Below the pieces are notes generated by a model. The model ran no database searches. It saw only the letters and a program-made list of their open reading frames with translations, and was not told where the DNA came from. Positions 55,861-64,000 of a stretch of DNA of 64,000 bases are shown piece by piece. Positions within the stretch are counted from its first letter, which is position 1. Each line of letters begins with the position of its first letter. The DNA comes from Breviolum minutum Mf 1.05b.01 (taxonomy: Eukaryota; Sar; Dinophyceae; Suessiales; Symbiodiniaceae): assembly GCA_000507305.1 (NCBI GenBank), contig DF239392.1, forward strand, positions 124,001 to 188,000, read 5' to 3'. A program made the translations under genes and the position numbers.

Positions 55861-56079
55861 TACTTGGAGGATAATCCCATTTAGTAAACGCTTACTCCCC
55901 CGAAATTTAACATGGAACCTGAAAATGATGGTTTCCAAAAGGAATCACCTTTTCCGGGGACTTCTTTTCAGGTTCCATGTTAAATTTCAGGGGTGTAATA
56001 ACCATGGTGATCGGAGCCTAAATGGCTTTTAAATAGGGGTTATACTAACTACTGGCTAAGTGGGATGGCCCTCCAAGTA
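55861..56079. mobile_element. Family G MITE interrupted by family B
   Basis: TACTTGGAGGATAATCCCAT left; GTGGGATGGCCCTCCAAGTA right. The G sequence resumes as ATAACCATGG after the nested B copy. Confidence 0.85.
55893..55997. mobile_element. Family B MITE nested in family G
   Basis: TACTCCCCCGAAATTTAACA left and GTTAAATTTCAGGGGTGTA right. Inner arms CATGGAACCTGAAAA and TTTTCAGGTTCCATG are exact. TA duplicated at the insertion point. Confidence 0.9.
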
Positions 56080-56130
56080 CACCCTCCAAAATTTAACGGC
56101 GGGGAATCTGAATCAGGGTTGTATTTTTTT
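56078..56130. mobile_element. Family B left-end fragment
   Basis: TACACCCTCCAAAATTTAAC begins at the final TA of the family G copy. No right end follows. Confidence 0.6.
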
Positions 56131-57423
56131 TGGATACCTCACCCGGCAAATGTGGAAAATTCTAAGGGTAAAAACAGGTGAAGGTGATTTTTTATAGTTT
56201 TTATAGGTAAATATACCATACCATACGGTGCTGCAGTGTTTGGGGTCATGAAGGTCCCGATCTGTATCACCGGATCTGGCCGCCATGCGCTGAGCGTCTA
56301 ATGCCGCAGTGCTTTGGATCTCGCCCGGGCTGCGGGGACCTCGGGGGGTTGGACACTGCGTCGTGTGGACCCTGGTCGTTCGTGTTTTGTTCGGGGTTTT
56401 CTCTTTATAATTTGTTGGGTTTGTGTTTTGCTATCAAAAGATTTAAAAAAAAGGGGGAGGTATGAGGTATCCTACATGTTTTTAATAAAGAAGGGAATTT
56501 GAAAAAGTGCGTTTCTTGTAAAACGGAGTATTCTTATGCATTGTTTATTTTGTTGTTTTTGAAAGGTTCGTTACGGTTGCTTCATTTTTGGTTGCGAAAG
56601 ATGGACAGGTTAGGTGTTGAGTTGTTGGCTTGTTTGGATTGGGTTTGTTCATATTGGGGATCCCAACCAAACCATGATATTCCCAGTACGGTCACTGTTC
56701 GGAGTAGAATCACTCAAATTCATTTACAAAAGGGCAATTTTACGTCAACAAAATCAACAGAAGAATTGGCCAGAATTCATGGGTCCGAAGCAAAGCTGCT
56801 CAACATTTGTTTGCATTCACGGTGAGGAACACAGTTCTGCTTCAAAATGCTGAACACAAACAAATTGCTCCAGGTGACTTTCTATTGCTTCATCATCATT
56901 TCTTTTAAACCTTGCCCCAAAAAAATCACCCTGTAGAAATATAAATCACCCTCCAAAGAGACAAAACTCTAGGGAGTTTTCTAAGCCCAAAAAGCTGAAA
57001 GTTGGGACTCAAATCACTGGCACAGAACCCAAAGCATAGGCCACTGCCATCACTAGTCGTTGAACATCAACTTCTTGCACGGGGATATTAAAGAGACACA
57101 CCTCGGGTTTCTGCCCAACAGCGAGAAGTAAAAAGTAAATAGGGATCTCTTAAGAATTAATCCTAGTGGTTACTAGGGAGAGGGGACAGTAACCCAAGAC
57201 ATACCGAATTGGGGCTGACATTGGACCTAAATGGAAGGTTTTTTCATCATTATCATTGTGAGCCATATCATATCCTTCAACTTCAACGTCAAAAAAACAT
57301 TGCACGAAATGACAGTATATACATGTACTTTCACCTTTAATCCCATCCTTGATTGCTTTGGTTCCTATCAAGTATCTTCAAGTATCTCTGAACATATCAT
57401 TTTTCCATATACCTAAACACCAA
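56131..57423. other. No supported gene; one D half
   Basis: GTAAATATACCATACCATACGG at 56,205-56,227 is a D right arm. The plus frames at 56,314-56,853 have no recognised domain. The stretch 56,400-56,640 is unusually G/T-rich. Confidence 0.4.
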
Positions 57424-57513
57424 TGTTATAAATGGAGTGACATAACTCCACTTACAGGGGTGAAATAACCTTCCAGTTACCCATTTATAAGGTTATAACT
57501 CCATTTATAACTG
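57424..57513. mobile_element. Family J palindrome
   Basis: GTTATAAATGGAGTGACATA left; TATAACTCCATTTATAAC right. Middle GGGGTGAAATAACC. A partial relative (GGGTGAAATAACCACCCC) is seen at about 36,100. Confidence 0.75.
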
Positions 57514-58329
57514 CTGGGGGCCCACCTTTTTGGGACCGAGGAAAACTGCACTCCCAGCGAGCTTCCCTGAGTCCGCCCAGTGACGTGCTACGCGTGAGGC
57601 CTCACTGTCTCACGGTTGAAAGGTCCAGTTTGATGGTTGGCAAAAACACAAACCCATAGATGGAAACACTCGATGTATCTGGACAGATTAATATAATTCC
57701 TAAACCTGAATTAAGCTAATTCTGGGAGGATTCCCCTACTAAACCACATTTTGCGGGTGACTTCAGCTGTGGTCGGTATAGTTTGCCAAGATGTATGGGG
57801 GATTTTGCGAACATTTAAGGTTAAATTTTTATGGTAAATGTAGGCAAACAAACGATATTTTGAATGTTAATCGACTGGAACTGCCCAAACAGGCATACTT
57901 TTTAGTTGGACTTTTGGTTCTTAGGTCAATATCTATGAAAAGTTCATGCATCCCATCAATCTGATGGACTTTAGTAAGATGTTCACCTTCGAAAGCATAA
58001 CGTCCGATCATCCCCAAAATCCCCATGTTTTCGAAACAAAGTCCTCTTCCAACTTGAATTTTAATAATTTTTGGCTGTTAATTTTGGGGGGAGGAAAAAT
58101 TTTTTAACATGCCAAAAACTCCTCAAAACATGTTCAAGGCATAAAACATTGATCTTTTCTCCAAGATACTATGCTCGACGTCTGTTCGTTTGAGCATCCC
58201 AACAACACCAGGTCCAAGACCACGTGGACTGGAAACGGGACCTCTCACGATTGGGTTTCCACCATCGACCGCGAGGTTTGAAGAAACCCAAACACTTCTT
58301 CCCACGAAAAAAAGGCTGAAAAAATTTGA
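57514..58329. other. No supported gene; D fragment
   Basis: TTTATGGTAAATGTAGGCAA at about 57,829 is a D arm. Nothing else recognised. Confidence 0.45.
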
Positions 58330-58430
58330 ATCCCTAGGCATCCAGTCATATTCTCAAATAGGGATGCTCAATCACCTCCGAAGCACATAGTATTTAGGTT
58401 CCATTACCATTCTCACAAGGTGATTGGAAA
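58330..58430. mobile_element. Family H element, copy 4
   Basis: AATCCCTAGGCATCCAGTCA left, ATTCTCACAAGGTGATTGG right. Arms are partly mutated. Confidence 0.7.
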
Positions 58431-58868
58431 ACATCCAAAAAACAGTGTGGAAAATTTGTGCATCTTTGTGGGGTGGGGGGGAAAATCTTATTCTACTTTT
58501 TTCAGTCTCCGAAAATGGGATACGGAGTGTTATTTTCCGCTCATCCTACGAATGTGTGTGTCAAATAAATGCAAATAAACCTCTTTTAGAAGGAGGCAAA
58601 TAGCAGGAGGCCGAATCCAACGAGTCATGTCAATTTGCAAGGAATCGTAGATTCCTGTTTTCCATGGCAAAAGGTGCGAAATTATGGAGAATTTTTGCCT
58701 GGTGCTTTCAAAACATCCACCCAAATCTATCTGTTCACAAAAAATTAAAGTCCAAAATGGCCAATTTTCTGGGAAATATCCACGAAACGATCGTATGCAT
58801 ACACTTTCTTGACACCACTATGTCCCTGTTTCAAATTCATCCCACCCAATCTCTCAAGATTATATGCT
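58431..58868. other. No supported feature
   Basis: Unique sequence. Confidence 0.5.
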
Positions 58869-58912
58869 ATATTGACATACATTTTCCTTTAAAAAAATGT
58901 ATGTCAATATAC
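58869..58912. repeat. Perfect D-like palindrome
   Basis: TATATTGACATACATTTTCC and ATGTATGTCAATATA pair. The plan is as in the D core but the sequence is TTGACATACAT in place of TTTACCTACAT in both arms. Confidence 0.8.
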
Positions 58913-59621
58913 CGATGCCATAAATTGCAAGTCCGGGCTGCAGAAATTCAACGAGTTAAACGCATCACATTGCAGCCTTAGGTTTTCTACGAAGTTGTTT
59001 CATCCGCCTAAGGTAAAGACTGCATCGTTCCTGAAGAGTTTTTTCCGGGAGAATCTGAAACCTGGCTACTGGGCCACCGGGTGGCAGAATTATTGGTCGA
59101 GTTAAGTTAAACCCTCTTTAAACCTTAAGGTATGTGGTATTTCCAAACTTCTTGTGGTCAACATGTTATTGGGTAACCACCGACGGCATGGGATTGCCGA
59201 ATGCTTAGCATTGAAACTTGATCAGAAATGGATTGAACATTTCACCACGCTTGCGTAAAAGCCACCCTTTTGCAGGGGTGGCATAACAAGAATACTGATG
59301 AGAAATTCGAACCACAATATGCCCCAATCTTGATCATTTTGATATATCTGACATTATCTGGCCAACAAAAGAGCTTGTAAGCCACAGCTATTTATATTTG
59401 ACAGCGCCCGTTGGGAAACTGACTCAATGAAGCCGAAGAAAGATGCCAACGCAGGCTTTCACATGCCCTGGATGACGCCTGTCTTTTCTGCCTCCCACCT
59501 TCTTCGCTTTCGTTCATTCCTCCTGCAAACTAATACTCCTATAGAGCAACTATGGTGAGATCCAGCATCCACACACATACAAAGTCGAATTGTGAAAGTG
59601 TAGCCAGAGCACAAGCAACCC
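58913..59621. other. No supported feature
   Basis: Unique sequence. Composition begins to rise in GC from about 59,400. Confidence 0.45.
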
Positions 59622-59882
59622 TTGACAAAACTCGACAGAGCGACGTGTTTATGGTTCTTTACATATGCAAAGATTCTCTACTCTACAATTCTATACAATT
59701 CATCAATTCCATACATTTCCGAGCTTGCACGAATCCTACCCCTTGTTGATGAGAGCGCAACTGTACAAAAATCAAAATATCTTTCCGCTGAGACGAAATT
59801 GGGATTGCACGCCTGTGGTTGCAAAACAGGAGGCTGCACAGGAGGCTGTGGAGCCTGTCCCAGCAACTGCTGTCATACCTAA
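59622..59882 (+). CDS. Cys-rich open frame, hypothetical
   Basis: 86-codon plus frame from ATG at 59,622 to TAA at 59,880. The first half is unremarkable. The last 24 residues hold seven cysteines in the pattern CGCKTGGCTGGCGACPSNCC. This recalls metal-binding or CXC-type zinc clusters, but the run also comes from a GGAGGCTG-like repeat in the DNA (ACAGGAGGCTGCACAGGAGG). Another plus frame is open across the same DNA. I cannot say it is expressed. Confidence 0.25.
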   Translation: MTKLDRATCLWFFTYAKILYSTILYNSSIPYISELARILPLVDESATVQKSKYLSAETKLGLHACGCKTGGCTGGCGACPSNCCHT

Positions 59883-60158
59883 AAACATTGTGTTGATATG
59901 CCATGCATCTGCTTGCAATGATAGGTAAACCTGCAATGCGCACTAGGTGTTTCAATCTACGTGTCTGGGAGTATAGCCCCTTACCCAATGAGCACCTGAA
60001 GGGGTGGAGCTGCCTGGCTTCGGAGAATGCAGCATGCGCAAGTTGCACTATGCATTCCCATGAACATCATGAACATCATGAACTTCCTTAGCCATTAGGA
60101 AAACTAGGTATGTGTACACTAGTTATATCATCTAGTTGTCAGAATTCGTCAAATTCAA

Positions 60159-61247
60159 CTACTTCTGGACCTCTTGGGCTAGCCGGAACATCCCTGCAAC
60201 AGGGCCGCCCGACACCTGCCTGTTCCCCCTACACGCTGCAGCTTTCGCAATTGTTTGCTGCCAACCTGCCACAGGCCCCATGTTTCTACTCCGCTGCGAG
60301 AGTGAGAACTCACTGTCTGGTCTGTGCTGGACTTCAGAAATTTAGATCCGACGCAGAAAGACTGGCACTCTCAAACAGCACAGACCAGCTTGCCAACCAG
60401 TCTGCCAAGTCTGGAAGCGGGTCGCTGCTGCGCAGTTCACTTCTCTGCACGAGCTCTGACCATTTCCACTGCTCCAAATCTTCCGCCTTCCCTTTCACCC
60501 GGCTGGCCCGGAACTTGGCTCGGGTGTTTTCAGAAACATGCTGGCAAAACCTCAACGCCAGCTCCACGCTGTGCACGGGGCCAGCAGCGTTTGCAGGGAG
60601 TCATGCTGCTTGGAAAGCCCCATCACATTGTAGAAATGAAATGCCTCCTTCTCGGTCACCCGGTCCACCAAGCAAAACTGAGCCTCCACAAAGAGCTCTC
60701 CTCATTCAGTCACAGTTTTTGCTGCATTAGGACCCTGACATACCAACTACATGATGTGCAGAAGACCAAATTTGCTCTTGTTCATGTGATGATTGGCACG
60801 CATTCATGTTTTGGCAGTAACGCTTCCTGGACTACCGCCCATGTCGCCAAACGGGCAAAAATTTGAGCTCTTGTGAAAGGTGTCTTGCATCACTCCATTT
60901 TCCTGCTTGGCCGAGTCAGTAGGGCGCAAAGATTGTAAGCCAATAGGCTTGAGCCAACTTTAGGATGCCTGGCCTTGATCAACTTGGCGCGACGACGTTG
61001 CAAGTTCTTTGCCGCTTGACGCGCAAGCCGCATTTCCAGCTGAAGCTCCTTGCGTTGGCGGCTTCATTTCCTCCAACTCCACATGGAGAAACACCTGCCA
61101 GCAAAGGTCCCGGAAATGGGCCCCTAAAATGGCCATGTTTTCAGCGACACTTCCAAGGTCCCGTCCAGGACAAGGATCCTCCACGTAAAACAATGCAAAA
61201 CAAACAGCAAAAAGACATCCAACCTGCCACCCCAACACAGAAACCAA
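60159..61247 (-). pseudogene. Decayed protein-coding gene, family unknown
   Basis: In the GC-richest part of the window one minus-strand frame reads as plausible protein from 61,247 down to 60,552, broken by stops at 60,960 (TAA), 60,804 (TGA), 60,747 (TAG) and 60,702 (TGA). Typical segments are FRDLCWQVFLHVELEEMKPP and AQFCLVDRVTEKEAFHFYNV. The sequence then shifts frame and continues at 60,576-60,334 (CQHVSENTRAKFRASRVKGK; WKWSELVQRSELRSSDPLPD), and shifts again to about 60,159 (NMGPVAGWQQTIAKAAACRG). All three stop-codon types interrupt it, so a variant genetic code is not an explanation. Alternatively it is chance coding potential in GC-rich DNA. I do not recognise the protein. Confidence 0.45.
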
Positions 61248-61538
61248 ACAACAAACAAACCAACAAAAACACCAAACAACATTACCACCAACCGAGGATC
61301 ACCTAGGTGAAACGGTGAGACATCCTATTCGGCCAACTCTCACACTCAGCTGTTCTTCTTCCGCAAGTAGTAAAATCCGCTCCAATGCTTCCAAATCCAT
61401 AAGTCATTTCATGCACACTGTCCATAACAAAAGAAAAAATTCGACCCGAGCACATATAGTCCAAGTGTTGGATTCAACTGCGGACTTGAATCTGACTCGC
61501 ACTAATTAGATCATAGAGTCATAGAGTCATGAAATGTA
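61248..61538. other. AC-rich non-coding stretch
   Basis: AACAAACAAACCAACAAAAAC-type A/C-rich sequence, then unique DNA with ATAGAGTCATAGAGTCAT near 61,513. Confidence 0.45.
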
Positions 61539-61630
61539 TCCCAAATGCTACATGTATGGAATATTCACCTACATGTACCATGAATTTACAGCAATGTAGG
61601 TGAATATTCCAGTCTGATGGATTCTATGGG
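61539..61630. mobile_element. Family D element, GGAATATT type
   Basis: TCCCAAATGCTACATGTATG left; CTGATGGATTCTATGGG right. Inner arms GGAATATTCACCTACAT and ATGTAGGTGAATATTCC are exact. Same arm variant as the 31,540 copy. Confidence 0.9.
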
Positions 61631-61864
61631 TATAGAGAAACCTGACCCCCAAACAAATCGTTCAATTCAACTTGGGCATGGCTGGTTTCTCATATCCACC
61701 ACTTCTGCTTTTTGTCTGTTCCCAAAGGTTTACTTCCCGACCCTTCATCACCACGCTTCCGTCGAATCCCGAGTGGCCGGACTTCCTCCGGCCTCAACGG
61801 TATCGAGACAAGGCGTTTTAGGATGTTTCTGGACTGCAACTTCTCCTGCTTGACTGGTTTTAAG

Positions 61865-61958
61865 TACCCTCCAGGGAACTAACATATCCCCCAAAAATAG
61901 CATTTTGAAGATGATTTTCCTTTTCCCAAGGTGGGATATGTTAATTTCCTGGAGGGTA
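61865..61958. mobile_element. Family B MITE, CATATCCC type
   Basis: TACCCTCCAGGGAACTAACA left; GTTAATTTCCTGGAGGGTA right. Inner arms CATATCCCCC and GGTGGGATATG. Termini nearly perfect, so probably among the younger copies. Confidence 0.9.
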
Positions 61959-62285
61959 ATTTCCATGATTGCTGATGCTTTTTGAGGCATTAAATGGCAG
62001 TATAAACGCCAAAGCTATTTAGATACAAGCCTGTCCTTCAAACATTGATAGGTTGTGTCCGCTTATACATGCGATCCATAATGCTATGTTAGTAGTTTAT
62101 CATCTCCTGGAACCCCAAACAATCCGTTTCAAATGAATGGTGACACAACCATTTTCTATGTAAAGGTTTGAATTGAAACAACCATTAAATCATAGTTGCT
62201 TCGGGGGGTTCAGGTTGGTCTTTGGCAAGTGTGTGGACAATACAAATCCTATGAGTCAAATGTTCAAATTACATGTTTGTTGCAA

Positions 62286-62396
62286 TACAACCTGGAAGAT
62301 TAACCGCTGGAACCTACAAATCACCCATTTAGAAAGGAATATGATCTGAACCAAACCTCCATGAGGACATGTTCCATGTTAATCTTCCAGGGTGTA
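62286..62396. mobile_element. Family B MITE, GGAACC type
   Basis: TACAACCTGGAAGATTAACC left; GTTAATCTTCCAGGGTGTA right. Inner GCTGGAACC against the mutated ACATGTTCCATG. Confidence 0.8.
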
Positions 62397-63355
62397 GCCA
62401 AAAAATGCTTGTTTGGAACCGCTGAACCCGAGCTCCGCACGAGTCTAGGACTGCTGGAAGAGAAACCCAAACCCAACCTCAATCAAATTCGTGAAAGTGT
62501 GGTTGGACGCCACTTCCTATTTAGGCAGTGTACATATATAAATATATTCATACAAATAAAAGTATATATACATATTAGGAACCATAAGGGTACTCAGACA
62601 TTTTGGATTTACAGCATGCATCAAAACCACCATTGGAAAAGTTAGCTGTTTCTCAAAATGTCGGGCTCAGCATCACGAATAATGAAGGAAGAAAAACACA
62701 GGGACCAAATTTCACGTCTAACAAGCTGAGTGCCTGAATTATGACGAATCACAGTTCTATTGTATCTTAGTCAATGTTTTCAAAAAAGCAAAAAGTGCGT
62801 TTTTCCATGAAACTATTCACGACATGTCATATAGAAATGGGTCAAACCTAGAGTAGCAAATGAACCACAGATTTGATCATTTCAAGTATTGAAATCATCC
62901 AGTTGAAGGTCAATACTTGTGATCCACTGCCATATAGATTTATCACATGCTTTCCCTCCACATCGCATCACTTATTGGACTGATGTCCATGGAAAGGAGG
63001 AATTCCTTTGAGTTTCAAGACAAAGTTGTGGCGCTCATAGTTTCAACAAAAGCAAGAACGAACTAACATGACCACAACGCCAAATCTGGGCAACTCACAT
63101 TCAACTTCCCACTATTTGATCTGCATCTGAAATATGATGTCAATTTTGGGAGGATTAATTCTCCTACTTAAGTACAATGTAAGTTCGGAAATGTCGATTG
63201 AGACTGGTGCAATTATTGGGATGTTGCTTATCAAACCGGCCATTAAAAACACTGCAGGTTATTACCGGGTCTTCTAGGTCCCAGTTTCCTGAAAACAACA
63301 CAACTCATCAATCCTAAAAATTCATGGAACGTATACAGTTTGTATTTTCATATTA
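62397..63355. other. No supported feature
   Basis: Unique AT-rich DNA. Confidence 0.5.
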
Positions 63356-63476
63356 TACCCTCCCTGAAACTAACAGTTCGCCCCTCAAAAAATTTCTGGC
63401 TAGAAGATGATTCACTTCCTTTTGGGGGCCATTTGCCTTTTTTGAGGTGCATTTGCTGTTAGTTTCAATCAAGGTA
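63356..63476. mobile_element. Family B MITE, GTTCGCCCCTC type
   Basis: TACCCTCCCTGAAACTAACA left; CTGTTAGTTTCAATCAAGGTA right. Interior GAAGATGATTCACTTCCTTT. Confidence 0.85.
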
Positions 63477-63641
63477 TACAACCCACACAATTTCGTCAGT
63501 CCTAGGTCAGTCCGAAAATGCGCGAATTCGGTGGAGTTTTTTCGACACCACAAATGGCCCAAGCCTCTTCAACTTCCATGGGGGACAAACTTGTCCAAAC
63601 ATGTTATGAAATATTTATGAAATCCTCCCCATTAGTGATTT

Positions 63642-63714
63642 TTTTGAGTCAAAATGCGTGCATCTTCCCCAAATGGGAATGAACATCCAAAAAATATTTG
63701 AATCCACCACCTAG
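63642..63714 (+). mobile_element. Family A copy, left arm lost
   Basis: TTTTGAGTCAAAATGCGTGC, ATCTTCCCCAAATGGGAATG, then TATTTGAATCCACCACCTAG. The left terminal repeat is missing. Confidence 0.75.
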
Positions 63715-64000
63715 AGTATGAATCATTTGAATCATTTTTAAAAATTCTTGCATAGGAAAAATAACGTTATCAGCATTTGGGCAACCATCCAAGCAATTCC
63801 ATCCAACCAATTCCACCACCAAATTCCCATTCAAAATCCATCAAAATCCCCAAAAAAATCCACTTGAAGTGATAGTGATGAATTTTCTTCCCAAAAATAC
63901 GAGTTTTGTTTGTTATGCCACCATTGTTTTCTACCCATGAGATTTTCAGTGGGATTTTTTTTCTCCCCCCGCAAAAATCTAACGATGACCTCCGAGGACT
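63715..64000. other. No supported feature
   Basis: Unique sequence to the window end. Confidence 0.5.

Noticed and set aside
1-64000. CRISPR array or phage-type features
   Set aside because: Repeats are dispersed palindromes without regular spacers, and no cas or phage genes are present.

Overview
The window looks like a repeat-rich, gene-poor stretch of a nuclear genome from a dinoflagellate, most likely near the Suessiales/Symbiodiniaceae. The main evidence is the one clear protein: a reverse transcriptase with a C-terminal RNase H and a YADN catalytic box, the style of dinoflagellate non-LTR retroelements. Supporting hints are a short interstitial CCCTAAA tract (dinoflagellate telomeres are TTTAGGG) and two short matches to the 3' end of the dinoflagellate spliced leader. 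The base composition is AT-rich for this group and I cannot fix genus or species. I see no bacterial operons, rRNA, CRISPR array or certain tRNA.

Layout. From 1 to 38,000 and from 41,000 to 64,000 the DNA is almost entirely non-coding. It is packed with short (80-150 bp) palindromic or terminal-inverted-repeat (TIR) elements of the MITE/foldback type. I sorted these by eye into families used below. A begins CTAGTTGGTGGTTTCAACCC and ends TTTGAAACCACCACCTAG. B has TIR TACCCTCCCTGAAACTAACA and variants, with TA target duplication. C has TIR TACTGTTGATGGAAGAAATC. D has core arms GGTATATTTACCTACATTTG inside CCCATAGGATCCATG arms. E has ends TGAGCCACGAAAAAA and TTTTTTCATTGCTCA. F has TIR TATATACCTGGAACCCAAAT. 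G has TIR TACTTGGAGGATCATCCCA. H has TIR CCCTAGGGATCCAATCACCT. I has TIR GTTTCCAAAAATAGGGGTAC. J has arms GTTATAAATGGAGT, and K and L are single foldbacks. Together they cover very roughly a sixth of the window.

The only clear gene is at 38,271-40,973 on the minus strand, a decayed LINE-like element. RT and RNase H motifs are readable, but there is one frameshift and one in-frame stop near the N-terminal side. A second minus-strand gene remnant with stops and frameshifts lies at 60,159-61,247; its family is unknown. A 135-bp exon-like unit is repeated three times at 26,635-27,027. Several microsatellites and one 26-bp minisatellite (12,495-12,760) are present.

The most interesting signal is family A. 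All 20 copies found lie in the same orientation over 61 kb. Their flanking duplications range from 4 bp to about 100 bp, unlike a normal cut-and-paste MITE. Their ends contain GT near the start and AG at the end in the right orientation for an intron. Together this makes them candidates for introner-like (intron-generating) elements. Nested insertions (A in E, G in E, B in G), read against empty-site relatives in the same window, prove that these are mobile units and give a relative order of activity.
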